The notes: generated by a model not told the origin, from the sequence alone. A stretch of 64,000 nt of DNA from Betaproteobacteria bacterium (GCA_016717855.1 JADKEV010000035.1:1-64000), one strand, 5' to 3'. Positions 53,153 to 62,606 are shown, counted from the first letter of the stretch. Numbers and translations: made by a program.

Positions 53153-55369
53153 TTATATGAACGCTTCCGCGCGCTTGAGCAGCGCGTCGATGCCCGGCTC
53201 GTTCGGATTGCGCGGCTTGCCCGGATGGATGATCGCGACCTGGCAGTTTTCGGCGGCTTCCACCAGTTGCGCATACGTGCCGGCGTTGATGTCGGCGATG
53301 TAGGCTTGCATGTTCCCGTTGTAGGCGAACATCTTGCCGTTGAGCTGCGTGCATTCGTTGCAGGTAGAACACCGCGGCGTGTCGATCCAGGCTTCGTCGG
53401 GCGAATGTTCCGCCTCCGGTTCCGCGGCCGCGCTCGCCGCGACGGCTGTGGCGGCTGCCGCCGGCGTGGCTGCCGGCACGGCGGCCGGTTGCGCCTCGGC
53501 TTCCTTCTGCATCCGTTCTTCCCAGGCCTTCTTCTCTCTGGCCAGCAGCTTTTCCGCATGCGAGTTGTGCACCCCGCCCAGCTCCTGCAGGCTGTGCCAC
53601 ATTTCGCGGCAGCGGCGGGCTTCCCGGATCAGGCGTTCGTCGACGATCACCCGCTGCAGCACGTTGTCGGCGTCGACCATCAGCACGCTGGGCACCTTGT
53701 CGGGCAAACCCTTGCGCTCGCGGCTCAGCGACTCGTCCACGGCAATCATGCTGCCGTTCCATTTCTCGCGCGGCACGCGCGCCAGGTGCCTGGCGTAGCG
53801 GCGGTCGCTGGCGACGAAGTCGACCAGCGTGAACGCGAGGTCCTCGGACACCCGCTGGTGCTGTTCGTCCTCGTAGGCGAAGCCCTGGATCGGCCAGTCC
53901 AGGTCCACCTGCGAGTTGCCTTCGAGGTAGAAGCGCGCCGCCCAGTTCGCCCCGGCGGACGGGTCGTAGGTGAACGCGGGGAAGGCGCGCGATTCCATCG
54001 CGGCCGCCGACACCAGGTAGGGCGGCAGCCCGGACGCGGCGCCGTTGGCGCCCGAGTACACGCTGAACAGCGCGGGGCCGCCGAAGGTCAGCCCGCGCAC
54101 GATGCGTTCGCGGAACCGGAACAGGTTGGAGCTGCTCGATTGCAGCACGTACGCTTCGTTCAGGCCTATGGCCATGTTGGCGACCTGCCTGCTGCGCAGG
54201 CCGGCGCTCAGGTTGCCGGCCCCGGCCGCCGCATCCTCGAGGATGTCGTCGATCTGCAGCAGCACCTTGATCTGCAGGCCGGAGGAGAGGATCTCCATCA
54301 GCTGCGCATGTTCTTCCGCGTGCATCTTCGCCGCATTGAGGCAGACCAGGTAGTCGGGGAACGGCTCCAGGTCCTGCGGGTCGAGCCCGTTCGCGCCGAA
54401 CTGCTCGAACAGCGCGTCGTGCCGCGCTTCGTTGTACTGGCCGTCGATCTCGAGCTGGGCGATGGCGATCGCCCGGGCCAGTTCGATCAGTCGGGGGCTG
54501 CGCTCGCGGAACGCCGCGAGCGCTTCGGCGCAGCTCTCGAACTCGAACGAGTAGGGGGCAGGGGCACCGGCCAGCGCGGCGGGCGCAGTCGCCGGGGGAA
54601 AGAACTGCTGCGCGTGCAGAACCGCCAGCAGCTCGCGTATCCGCTGCCGCCGGCTTTCGGGAAATGTGTCCTTCGGCAGCGCCGTGGCGAGCAGGTGCGA
54701 CAGCGCATCGAAGTCGAACGAGCCGCCATAACCAGTCCCGACGGACTCCTGCAGGTGCGCCGGACTGCGGCCTGCCTCCGAGCGCGCGAAGTCGGCCTTG
54801 AGGATGTCGGAGAGCTTCTGCACCAGCCGGTCGAGATCCTTGCGGAAGCGTTCGGCCTTCTGTTTCTGGACGGCGCTCCAGGCATGGCGCAGCAGGCGCG
54901 CCGGCAGCGCGGCGTCGCAGATCGCCACTTCGCCGTCGACCTTGATCGCGGCGCGGGCGCGCTTGAAGCTGTCCGCGAGAGACGGGTCGGCATCCTTCGC
55001 CAGCCGGCTCGCGGCCGCATTCCAGAGCGCGGCGAGCGTCCCGCCGGCGCCGCCCTCGGCGAGGGCGCGGACTTCCTGTTCCAGCGCGAGGACGTGCTTC
55101 CGGATGCGCTCGGCGTCGCTGCCGCGCGCGGCGGTGGCCAGGGCGCCGTCGATCAGCCCGGAGAGCGACTGCACGCTCTGGCTGTCGGCGCGGCCCGGGA
55201 CCAGCACCACCGGGAAGTCGTAGCGCAGCTGGCTGAGTTCGCGATAGCCGGCGAACAGCGCCGGACGCAAGTCCAGTCCGTCGACGGCATCCAGATGCTC
55301 GGGCTGCCGCCTGCCGGTGAGGAAAAATGCAACGTGCGATTGGGTATCGGCTTCCATGTCTCTATCCAT
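53153..55369 (-). CDS. Uncharacterised 738-residue protein with C-terminal Fe-S-type cysteine cluster
   Basis: Last gene of the Nfn/Kor operon, 51 bp after korB. The long N-terminal part is mostly helical with no recognised domain (LTGRRQPEHLDAVDGLDLRP; LRYDFPVVLVPGRA; RHDALFEQFGANGLDPQDLE). An Ala/Pro/Glu-rich linker leads to DTPRCSTCNECTQLNGKMFA, then YNGNMQAYIADINAGTYAQL and ENCQVAIIHPGKPRNPNEPG. Cys667, 670, 673 and 709 form a ferredoxin-like ligand set, although the usual Pro after the last Cys is missing. From memory the tail resembles ferredoxin modules of some pyruvate:ferredoxin oxidoreductases. A dedicated electron carrier or scaffold for KorAB is inferred. Confidence 0.75.
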   Translation of the reverse strand: MDRDMEADTQSHVAFFLTGRRQPEHLDAVDGLDLRPALFAGYRELSQLRYDFPVVLVPGRADSQSVQSLSGLIDGALATAARGSDAERIRKHVLALEQEVRALAEGGAGGTLAALWNAAASRLAKDADPSLADSFKRARAAIKVDGEVAICDAALPARLLRHAWSAVQKQKAERFRKDLDRLVQKLSDILKADFARSEAGRSPAHLQESVGTGYGGSFDFDALSHLLATALPKDTFPESRRQRIRELLAVLHAQQFFPPATAPAALAGAPAPYSFEFESCAEALAAFRERSPRLIELARAIAIAQLEIDGQYNEARHDALFEQFGANGLDPQDLEPFPDYLVCLNAAKMHAEEHAQLMEILSSGLQIKVLLQIDDILEDAAAGAGNLSAGLRSRQVANMAIGLNEAYVLQSSSSNLFRFRERIVRGLTFGGPALFSVYSGANGAASGLPPYLVSAAAMESRAFPAFTYDPSAGANWAARFYLEGNSQVDLDWPIQGFAYEDEQHQRVSEDLAFTLVDFVASDRRYARHLARVPREKWNGSMIAVDESLSRERKGLPDKVPSVLMVDADNVLQRVIVDERLIREARRCREMWHSLQELGGVHNSHAEKLLAREKKAWEERMQKEAEAQPAAVPAATPAAAATAVAASAAAEPEAEHSPDEAWIDTPRCSTCNECTQLNGKMFAYNGNMQAYIADINAGTYAQLVEAAENCQVAIIHPGKPRNPNEPGIDALLKRAEAFI

Positions 55370-55420
55370 CTGCCTGATCCAGGCTTCTGCTTTCGGTTAA
55401 GGCGCGCGGGGCTTTCCGTC

Positions 55421-56407
55421 CTACGCGGCCTTTGCTTTCGCGTCCTGCGGCCAGACCGTGTACTTGTCCAGCTCCCGGTTGAACCCAGCCCGCGTCAGTT
55501 CGGGCGTGCGCAGCGTGTCCGGTCGCCGCAGGTCCTCGTAGCAGGGAACCTCCGGGTTGCGATACAGGATTCCGACCGGGATGGTCTCGTGGGACGACGC
55601 GATCTCGCGCGCCCGGTCGATGTCCAGCGGGTCGTGCTGCAGCTGGTTCTTGTAGACGCGGCCCATGCCGGCGCTCACCTGGAGGCCGTTTTCGTGATGC
55701 AGCAACTGCACCTTGTTCGGGTCGTGCAACCACGGGTCCAGCATTTTCGGCAGCCACTCCGGACAGCGCTGGACGATGCGCACGAACGACAGCCCCTTGT
55801 GGTGATAGGCCGCCTTGACGATGTCGAACAGGATCTCCGGCGCCCAGTCGACCGCCTGCGCGACGAAGGAGACGTTCTGCACTCCGAGCGTGACCGACAG
55901 CGGATTCAGCGCTTCGAGGTAGCTCCCGCGCGGGGTGGTGTTGCTCTTGGTGCCGATCGGCGAGGTCGGCGACGCCTGCTTCTTGGTCAGCCCGTAGATC
56001 TGGTTGTCGTGCAGGAACACCGTGATGTTCATGTTGTAGCGGATCGCGTGGATCCAGTGCGCGGCGCCGATGCTGCAGCAGTCGCCGTCGCCGGTGTTGA
56101 CGAACACGGTCAGGTCCGGCCGCGCCATCTTGACGCCCTCGGCGACCGGCAGCGCGCGCCCGTGGATGCCGTGGAAGCCGTAGGTCTTCATGTAATGCGG
56201 AAAGCGGCTGGAGCAGCCGATGCCGGAGACGAACACCGTCTTTTCCGGGCGCAGCCCCTCGTCGCGGCACAGCCGCTGGACCGCCGCCAGGATGGCGTTG
56301 TCGCCGCAGCCGGTACACCAGCGCGGCACGCCGCTCTGATAGTCTTCGAGCTCGAAGTGTTCGTCGCACATCTGCAGCAGGCACTCCGTGGCGGACATCA
56401 TGTTCAT
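55421..56407 (-). CDS. korB: 2-oxoglutarate:ferredoxin oxidoreductase beta subunit
   Basis: 328 residues; start ATG 56407 with AAAGGTGA upstream. Cys31/Cys34 in RWCTGCGDNAI and Cys65 in GIGCSSR are cluster ligands typical of the family. The TPP/Mg2+ site is NTGDGDCCSIG (GDGD 106-109) with DNQIYGLTKKQASPTSPIGT after it. CoA-dependent oxidative decarboxylation of a 2-oxoacid, or the reverse carboxylation with reduced ferredoxin. It follows korA by 23 bp. The exact 2-oxoacid is assigned by overall resemblance to Kor proteins only. Confidence 0.93.
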   Translation of the reverse strand: MNMMSATECLLQMCDEHFELEDYQSGVPRWCTGCGDNAILAAVQRLCRDEGLRPEKTVFVSGIGCSSRFPHYMKTYGFHGIHGRALPVAEGVKMARPDLTVFVNTGDGDCCSIGAAHWIHAIRYNMNITVFLHDNQIYGLTKKQASPTSPIGTKSNTTPRGSYLEALNPLSVTLGVQNVSFVAQAVDWAPEILFDIVKAAYHHKGLSFVRIVQRCPEWLPKMLDPWLHDPNKVQLLHHENGLQVSAGMGRVYKNQLQHDPLDIDRAREIASSHETIPVGILYRNPEVPCYEDLRRPDTLRTPELTRAGFNRELDKYTVWPQDAKAKAA

Positions 56408-56430
56408 GGTGTGGTCACCTTTCGTTGCGG

Positions 56431-58341
56431 TTACTTGTTCAGCTTCTTGAGCATCACGCGGCGGATCGTGCCGGGCTTGATCGGCTGGCCCTTGACTTCG
56501 CTCCAGCAGTCGACGTCGACCAGATAGCGCGCGCGCAGCAGGATGGCCACGGAGGAGTAGCGGCGGTTGGACTCGTCGATGATCTGGTCCTCGGGCCGGT
56601 CGCTCCAGTTGCTCTCGATGGTCATCACCTGCTTGAAGCCCTGCATGATTTCCTTGATCCCCGGCGGCAGCGGCTGCAGGAACTGCAGATGCATCGAAGA
56701 CACCTTGTGCCCTTCGGCGCGCAGCGTCGTGACCGCTTCCTCGATCGCGCCCTTGGTGCTGCCCCAGCCGACCACCAGCAGGTCGCCCTCGGGATCGCCG
56801 AAGACCGGCGGCGCCTTCAGCGTCTTCTGCAGCGCGGCCAGCTTCAGGCTGCGAAAGCGCAGCGTCTGTTCGTTGATCTCGGCGTCGTAGGCGACATGGC
56901 TGTCGCGATCGTGCGCGAGGCCGGTCAGCGTGTGCATCCCGCCCGGCTGGCCCGGGATGAAGCGGCGGGCGAGGCCGGTGTTCTCGTCCCAGTCGTAGGG
57001 CCGGGCGCCCGCGGGCACCGGGCTCTGGTCGACCGGCGGCGCCAGCCAGCTGTCGTTGAACTGCGGGCGCCGGAACGGCTGCTGCGACGTGGCCAGCCCG
57101 GCGTCGGTCAGGACCACGACCACCATGTTGAAGGTCTCGGCGATCTTGCGCGCGGTGATGATCGAGTAGAAGCATTCCTCGATCGTGCCCGGCGCCATCA
57201 CCACTTTCGGCGCATCGCCGTGGCTGCCGAAGATGGCCGCCATCAGGTCGCCCTGTTCCATCTTGGTCGGCTGGCCCGTGCTGGGGCCGCCGCGCTGGAC
57301 GTTGACCACGACCAGCGGAATCTCGCCCATGACCGCGAGGCCGATCGCTTCCTGCTTGAGCGAATAGCCGGGGCCGGACGTGATGGTGACCGTGCACTTG
57401 CTCGCATACGAGGCGCCGATGGCGAACGCGCACGCGGCGATCTCATCCTCGGCCTGGTGGACGATGCCCCCGACGTTCTCGAACACCTCGGACAGGTAGT
57501 GCGAGGCCGAGGTCGCCGGCGTGATCGGGTACATCGCGCAGATTTCCATTCCCGAGGCGAGCACGCCGAGCGCCAGCGCCGTGTTGCCGTTGACGACGAG
57601 CTGCGGCTCGGTCGAGCGCACGGCCGGGATGCTGTAGCAGAAGTCGAGATTCGCCTCCGCCCACTTCTGGCCCGCCTCGAGCAGGCGGATGTTGGCGTCG
57701 ACCACGCTCTGGTCTTTCTTGCCGAAGGCGAGCACGATCTGGTCCGCGGCGAGCTTCAGGTCCAGGCTGTAGAGCTGGCACAGCATGCCGAGGGCGAACA
57801 TGTTCTTGCCCCGCCGCGGGTCCGACACCAGGGTCCGGCATTCGGCTTCCATCGGGATTTCGTAGACCTTGTAGCCGGCCGCCACCACACGCGCGTACGT
57901 CTCGAGGTAGGACGCGGCGATCTTCGGGTCGTCGCTGGTGCGCCACATGCTCTCGAGCAGGATGATGCAGCCGGGCTTGAGTTCCTTCGCCCGCACGCGC
58001 CCGAGCAGCACCTGCTCGTTGAACGCGACCACGAGGTCGGTTTCGTCGCCGCCGTTGGTGATGTAGCCGGCGCCGATGCGGATCCGGTTGCCGCTGGCCC
58101 CGGCGACGCTGCGCGCCGGCGGACGGATCTCGGCGGGGATGATCTCGGTGGTCCAGATGCCGTTGCCCATCTGCGCCGCGATCGCGCCCAGCGACTGGCC
58201 GCACTTCTGCGCGCCTTCGCCCGAGTCGCTGATGATCTCGATGATGTGCTCCTGCAGCCGGACCGGCGTCTTCTTCGCCGCCGGGGAGGCGGCCTTGCCG
58301 GCCGGCCGTTCAAGCGTTGTCTGCGTGGTCGTTTCGTTCAT
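56431..58341 (-). CDS. korA: 2-oxoglutarate:ferredoxin oxidoreductase alpha subunit fused to gamma domain
   Basis: 636 residues. The N-terminal gamma domain (IIEIISDSGEGAQKCGQSLG, about 30-230) is joined to the alpha domain (VNGNTALALGVLASGMEICA, then MYPITPATSASHYLSEVFEN at 270-289; ITSGPGYSLKQEAIGLAVMG; VQRGGPSTGQPTKMEQGDL). This two-subunit KorAB layout is known from mycobacteria and several anaerobic-aromatic-degrading betaproteobacteria. Preceded by the NfnB-like gene and followed by korB. Confidence 0.95.
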   Translation of the reverse strand: MNETTTQTTLERPAGKAASPAAKKTPVRLQEHIIEIISDSGEGAQKCGQSLGAIAAQMGNGIWTTEIIPAEIRPPARSVAGASGNRIRIGAGYITNGGDETDLVVAFNEQVLLGRVRAKELKPGCIILLESMWRTSDDPKIAASYLETYARVVAAGYKVYEIPMEAECRTLVSDPRRGKNMFALGMLCQLYSLDLKLAADQIVLAFGKKDQSVVDANIRLLEAGQKWAEANLDFCYSIPAVRSTEPQLVVNGNTALALGVLASGMEICAMYPITPATSASHYLSEVFENVGGIVHQAEDEIAACAFAIGASYASKCTVTITSGPGYSLKQEAIGLAVMGEIPLVVVNVQRGGPSTGQPTKMEQGDLMAAIFGSHGDAPKVVMAPGTIEECFYSIITARKIAETFNMVVVVLTDAGLATSQQPFRRPQFNDSWLAPPVDQSPVPAGARPYDWDENTGLARRFIPGQPGGMHTLTGLAHDRDSHVAYDAEINEQTLRFRSLKLAALQKTLKAPPVFGDPEGDLLVVGWGSTKGAIEEAVTTLRAEGHKVSSMHLQFLQPLPPGIKEIMQGFKQVMTIESNWSDRPEDQIIDESNRRYSSVAILLRARYLVDVDCWSEVKGQPIKPGTIRRVMLKKLNK

Positions 58342-58418
58342 GACTCTCTTTCGTCGCTGCCGTTGGGTGCGTGGTCAGGCAATGGGGCTGCGGGGACCGT
58401 TTGGTCACCCGCGCGGCC

Positions 58419-59924
58419 TCAGGCGATGCGCACGCGCGCGAAGTTCCGTTCCCTGGTGTCGATCCCGAACAATGTCCCCGAGCGGGCCGCGTCCCCGCTG
58501 CTATAGGGCAGCGTGGGATCGCGGATCCCGAGGTACTCCTTCATGCTGCGCGCGGCCTTGCGGCCGGCGCCCATCGCTTCGATCACGGTCGCCGCACCGG
58601 TGACGATGTCGCCGCCGGCGTACACGCCGGCCACCGACGTCGCCAGGTTGTCATCGGCGCCGATGTAACCCCATTTGTTGAGCTTGAGCTTCGAGGTCTG
58701 GCCCATGATCGGATTGGCGTTGGTGCCGATCGCGTAGACGATCAGATCGGTCTCGAAATCGAACTCGCTGCCGGCGACCGGCACCGGCCGGCGCCGGCCC
58801 GAATCGTCGGGCTCGCCCAGTTCCATGCGCACGCAGCGCATGCCGCGGACGCTGCCCTTGCCGTCGTCCAGCACCGCGACCGGATTGGTCAGCCAGTGGA
58901 ACTCGACGCCCTCCTGCTCGGCGTGATGGACTTCCTCGATGCGCGCCGGGGCCTCGGTGCGCGAGCGCCGGTAGATGCAGTACACCTTTTCGGCGCCCAG
59001 CCGGATGGACACGCGCATCGCGTCCATCGCCGTGTTGCCGGCGCCAACGACGGCCACCCGCTTGCCGATCGGCAGCGGCGTGTCGAAATTCGGAAAGTCG
59101 CGGGCGCGCATCAGGTTGCAGCGCGTCAGCAGTTCATTGGCCGAGAGCACGCCGTTCAGCGAATCGCCGGGGATGTTGAGCATCGTCGGATAGCCTGCGC
59201 CGACGCCGACGAACACCGCGTGGAAGCCCATTTCGTCGATCATCTGCTCGATGGTGAACAGGCGGCCGACCAGCGTGTTGCATTCGAACTTGACGCCGAA
59301 CTTCTTCAGGTTGGCGATCTCGGCGTCGATCACTTCGTTGGGCAGCCGGAAGTCGGGAATCCCGTAGCGCAGCACGCCGCCGGGCTGATGGAAGGCTTCG
59401 TACACGGTGACGTCGCAGCCCGCCTTGGCCATGTCCGCCGCGCACGCCATGCCGGCCGGCCCGGAGCCCACGATCCCCACCCGGAACCTGTTCGGTTCTA
59501 TATAGGGAATGTTGACCCAGCCTTCCTTGATCGCGGTGTCGCCGACGAAGCGCTCCAGGCGGCCGATCGCGACGGCCTCGAGCGACTCGCCGACCGTGCA
59601 CACGCCTTCGCACTGGTTCTCCTGCGGGCACACGCGGCCGCAGATCGACGGCAGCAGGTTGGTGTCGGTCAGGATGTCGTAGGCCCCGCGCAGGTTCTTT
59701 TCGTTGATCTTCTGGATGAAGCCGGGAATGTCGATGCCCACCGGGCAGCCGGCGATGCACGGCTCGTCCGGGCACATCAGGCAGCGGTCGGACTCGCGCT
59801 GCGCGTCCTCGAGGCTGTAGCCGCAGGCGACCTCCTCGAAGTTCTTCGCCCGCACCTGCGGATCCTGCTCCTTCATCGGCGTGCGTTCCTGCGGGATCGT
59901 ACGTATCGTCTTCTTCTTTGCCAT
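58419..59924 (-). CDS. NfnB/SudA-like NAD(P)H-dependent flavoprotein (GltD family)
   Basis: 501 residues; ATG 59924 after GAGGAAC. Two [4Fe-4S] Cys sets: C48, C51, C56, C60 (CLMCPDEPCIAGCP) and C95, C99, C105, C109 (CGRVCPQENQCEGVC). FAD site VGIVGSGPAGMACAADMAKA, NADPH site VAVVGAGNTAMDAMRVS, and the closing VYAGGDIVTGAATVIEAMGA. With the preceding subunit it would form an Nfn/Sud-type ferredoxin:NADP oxidoreductase. Its position before korAB suggests it exchanges electrons between Kor-reduced ferredoxin and NAD(P). Confidence 0.92.
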   Translation of the reverse strand: MAKKKTIRTIPQERTPMKEQDPQVRAKNFEEVACGYSLEDAQRESDRCLMCPDEPCIAGCPVGIDIPGFIQKINEKNLRGAYDILTDTNLLPSICGRVCPQENQCEGVCTVGESLEAVAIGRLERFVGDTAIKEGWVNIPYIEPNRFRVGIVGSGPAGMACAADMAKAGCDVTVYEAFHQPGGVLRYGIPDFRLPNEVIDAEIANLKKFGVKFECNTLVGRLFTIEQMIDEMGFHAVFVGVGAGYPTMLNIPGDSLNGVLSANELLTRCNLMRARDFPNFDTPLPIGKRVAVVGAGNTAMDAMRVSIRLGAEKVYCIYRRSRTEAPARIEEVHHAEQEGVEFHWLTNPVAVLDDGKGSVRGMRCVRMELGEPDDSGRRRPVPVAGSEFDFETDLIVYAIGTNANPIMGQTSKLKLNKWGYIGADDNLATSVAGVYAGGDIVTGAATVIEAMGAGRKAARSMKEYLGIRDPTLPYSSGDAARSGTLFGIDTRERNFARVRIA

Positions 59925-59934
59925 CGCATGTTCC

Positions 59935-60940
59935 TCAATTGGCTGGCGGGGGGGGGGGGGGGGGGGGGGGCGCGCCATGCCCCGCCCTGCCAGTCGCCGC
60001 CCGGCGCTTCCTCGAACGGGTCCGACAATTCCAGCAGTTCGCGTTGCGGCGCGCGGTTCAACCGCAGCGCATCGAGCGCACTCGGGCCGACCTGCTTGGT
60101 CAGGTTGCAGCTCGCCGACCAGCGCTCGTGGGCGCTCTTCTCGACATCGGTATAGCGCCCCAGGCGCACCATCAGGTCGTCGAAGTCGACCAGATGGCCG
60201 TCGAAATCCGGGCCGTCGACGCAGGCGAACTTCACTTCGTTGCCGACCTTCACGCGGCAGCCGCCGCACATCCCGGTGCCGTCGACCATGATCGGGTTGA
60301 CGCTGACCATGGTCTTGACCTTGTAGGGCCGTGTCGTTTCGGCGACGGCCTTCATCATGATGGGCGGGCCGATCGCGATCACCTCTTCGATGTTCGGATG
60401 CCCGGTCAGCGCGAGCTTGACCCCGGCGGTGACGATGCCCTTGATGCCCGCCGAGCCGTCGTTGGTGCACAGGATGAGTTCGTCGCAGGTCTCGCGGAAC
60501 TTGTCTTCCCAGAACACCAGGTCCGCGGTGCGGAACCCGAGCACGCCGATCACGTACGCGCCCGCCTCCTTGAAGCCGCGCGCCTGCGGGAAGATCGGCG
60601 CCACGCCCAGGCCGCCGCCGACGCAAAGCACCTTCTTCGCATGGCTGATCGGGCTGGGGATGCCCATCGGGCCGACCATCGCGTAGATCGACGTCCCGAC
60701 CTGGCATTCCTGCTGCATCTGCCGGGTCGTCTTGCCGACCGCCTGGATCACCAGCGTGATGGTGCCCTTCTTGCGATCGAAGTCGGCGATGGTGAGCGGA
60801 ATCCGTTCGCCCGATTCGTTGAGCATGACGATGACGAATTGACCCGGCTTCGCGGCCTTGGCCATCAACGGATGGCGCACCTCGAGCAAATAGGTGACGT
60901 CGGAGAAATCTTCGCGCGTTACGATCTCGAAGTTGGACAT
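59935..60940 (-). CDS. NfnA/SudB-like FAD/[2Fe-2S] NAD-binding subunit (C-terminus disturbed by poly-C tract)
   Basis: Ferredoxin-NADP-reductase-like fold: N-terminal FAD barrel (PGQFVIVMLNESGERIPLTI), NAD domain (KKVLCVGGGLGVAPIFPQAR) and the [2Fe-2S] end (MVDGTGMCGGCRVKVGNEVK, then FACVDGPDFDGH). As written, the 23-C run (59948-59970 on the plus strand as G) puts the frame into PPPPPPPASQLRNMRW and a stop at 59873, overlapping the next gene by 52 bp. In the frame one base away the protein would end PAN at 59935, just before the next Shine-Dalgarno. First gene of the Nfn/Kor operon. Confidence 0.88.
59948..59970. repeat. 23-base poly-G/poly-C tract at a gene end
   Basis: An uninterrupted run of 23 G on the plus strand (C on the coding strand) at the end of the NfnA-like gene. 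Its length decides where that protein stops (59935 or 59873). It may be a slippage-prone phase-variation tract or an assembly or sequencing artefact. Confidence 0.9.
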
Positions 60941-61311
60941 TGCAAGCGTCTCCTTCCTGTCGGGTCAGCCATGACCGGTCGGGCTGCCGGAGTATCGTTG
61001 TATCTGGGCAAACGATGGGCCGCGGCCCCGGCGGACGCGGGCATACCGCTTCCAGGCACGAGGCGCTCCCTTCAACGAGGCAGCGGACAAGCTGATGGTG
61101 CTAGTGTCCGCCGGGGCGCGTCCGGCCAGCTTGATCTGCATCAGACATTCCGGCTTTTTTTGATTCGCGTCAGGCGATCAATATCCGCTAGACTTCCGCG
61201 GACCGGGCGGCCTGCGGCCTGCGGCCGGCGGTAGTCTCCCGTTCAATCGCCCGCGGGCGTTCAACGTCATCCTGGAGGCGCCATGACCGCCCGTACGCAA
61301 TCCCCCACAGC
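60941..61311. promoter_or_regulatory. Upstream region of the Nfn/Kor operon with an FNR-like box
   Basis: No gene is recognised in these 371 bp. TTGATCTGCATCAG (61131-61144) matches the FNR/Anr consensus TTGAT-N4-ATCAA in 9 of 10 positions, 190 bp upstream of the first operon start (60940). A weaker related sequence, TTGATTCGCGTCAG, occurs at 61160-61173. No convincing -10 hexamer was found at the class II distance for the minus strand. The cation-exchanger gene starts on the other side at 61312. Confidence 0.45.
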
Positions 61312-62207
61312 ATGATCGTCTCCGTTTCGCTCCTGTTGGTTGGCGTGGTGCTGGCGGTGATTGGTGGCTCGCTGTTTGTGGACGGCGCGGTGGCGTTGGC
61401 GCGCTGGGCCCGCTGGCCGGTGGCGGTGATCGGCGTAACGGTGGCGGCGTTCGGCACGTCCTCGCCGGAGTTGATGGTCGCCGTCCAGGCGGCGGTGGAC
61501 GGGGTGCCGCAGATTTCGCTGGGAAACGTGCTGGGCAGCAACGTTGTGAACATCGCGCTGGTGCTGGCCCTGGTGCTGTCGTGGTCGGGGATGAAAGCCG
61601 AGGATGATGGCGTGCGTCGCGACTGGGCTTGCGCGCTGGCGGTGCCGTTCGTCCTGGCCGCAGTGCTGGCGCTCGCGGGTGGTTCTTCAGTCCTGTCCGG
61701 CACGCGCGGCGGCATCGGGCGCGCAACGCAGGGGAAGCGATCGCCCTCAGCCATGCGTCGTTGCCCAGAACCTCGGCGCAGGTTGCCGCCGGCCTCACCC
61801 TGCTGATCGTTGCCGCGCAATTCGTCGTGCACGGTGGCACGGGCGTGGCGCAGGCGCTGGGCTGGAGTCCATTCCTCGTCGGCGCCGTCGTGATCGCGCT
61901 GGCGACCTGCACCCCCGAACTGGCGACCACGGTCATGGCGCGGTTTCGCGGGCATCATGATGTGGGCCTGGGCAACATACTGGGCAGCAATCTCTTCAAT
62001 GGGCTGTTCATCGCGGCGCTGGCGGCGCTTATCCGTCCCTATGCGGTCAACCCACCGGAGCTGACGGCCACACTCGTTTTTGGCGTGGTCGCGACGCTGA
62101 TGATACTTCCCGGCCGCAACGGCGCGCTCGGGCGCTGGCGCGGTTTTGCGCTGCTGGCGATCTATGCGCTCTACGTCACGCTGTCCCTGCGGGTGGCGGA
62201 GGGATGA
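61312..62207 (+). pseudogene. CaCA-type cation/Ca2+ exchanger, frameshifted and shortened
   Basis: The first half has the alpha-1 repeat GVTVAAFGTSSPELMVAVQA and LGNVLGSNVVNIALVLAL. The second half, in another frame, has the alpha-2 repeat GAVVIALATCTPELATTVMA and VGLGNILGSNLFNGLFIAAL. These G-T/C-S/T-PE and GN-LGSN motifs define K+-independent Ca2+/Na+ exchangers. The frame changes between about 61690 and 61740. The linker and the fifth helix of the first half also look missing, so a true deletion is likely besides the indel. About 298 codons remain against a usual ~320. Confidence 0.75.
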
Positions 62208-62219
62208 GTAGGGGAGAAA

Positions 62220-62483
62220 GGCGTTGCCTCGGTCGGCGCTGGCGGCTTGCTGACCTATACCATCGTCGCGAGCAATGCGGGACCGAGCAGCGCCCCCGGG
62301 CAGTCTGGTGACCGACACGTTCCCTGCCGGCCTGACCTGCTCGTGGACGTGCGCCGGCAGCGCGAGTGTGGTGATCACGCGACCAGCCTCTCGGTCACCA
62401 GGCCGATACCGACGCTCGGCGCCTTCGGCGTGCCCCTGCTGATGCTGCTGCTGCTGGCTTTCGCGCGCCGCTGCTTCAAGTAA
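62220..62483 (+). pseudogene. Relic of a DUF11/IPTL-CTERM surface protein
   Basis: VASVGAGGLLTYTIVASNAG and PSSAP are DUF11-like. After the CCCCCGGG run the sense continues in another frame as GSLVTDTFPAGLTCSWTCAG, then returns to the first frame as RPIPTLGAFGVPLLMLLLLA with FARRCFK, an IPTL-CTERM sorting end. No start or signal peptide remains. It is a shrunken relative of the 49172-52564 type. Confidence 0.7.
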
Positions 62484-62570
62484 AGCAGTTCGACAGACTG
62501 CGCGCCCAGCGAGAGTTGCCGGGCGCGTTGCCCCCGGCAAGGGCAGAACTGACGGCGGGCGTCGTTATGC

Positions 62571-62600
62571 TTGACGTAATGGATAATTCATTGCTATTCT
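62571..62600 (+). promoter_or_regulatory. Predicted promoter of higBA
   Basis: TTGACG (62571-62576), 18 bp, TATTCT (62595-62600) in a locally AT-rich stretch. The toxin ATG is at 62607, so the transcript would start at or next to the start codon. A short inverted repeat AATG...CATT between the two elements could be part of an operator for HigA. Confidence 0.45.
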
Positions 62601-62606
62601 CCCGCG

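Noticed and set aside
52976..56527. 1183-codon plus-strand open frame opposite the Kor genes
   Set aside because: Antisense to korB and the 738-residue gene; low-complexity product without domains.
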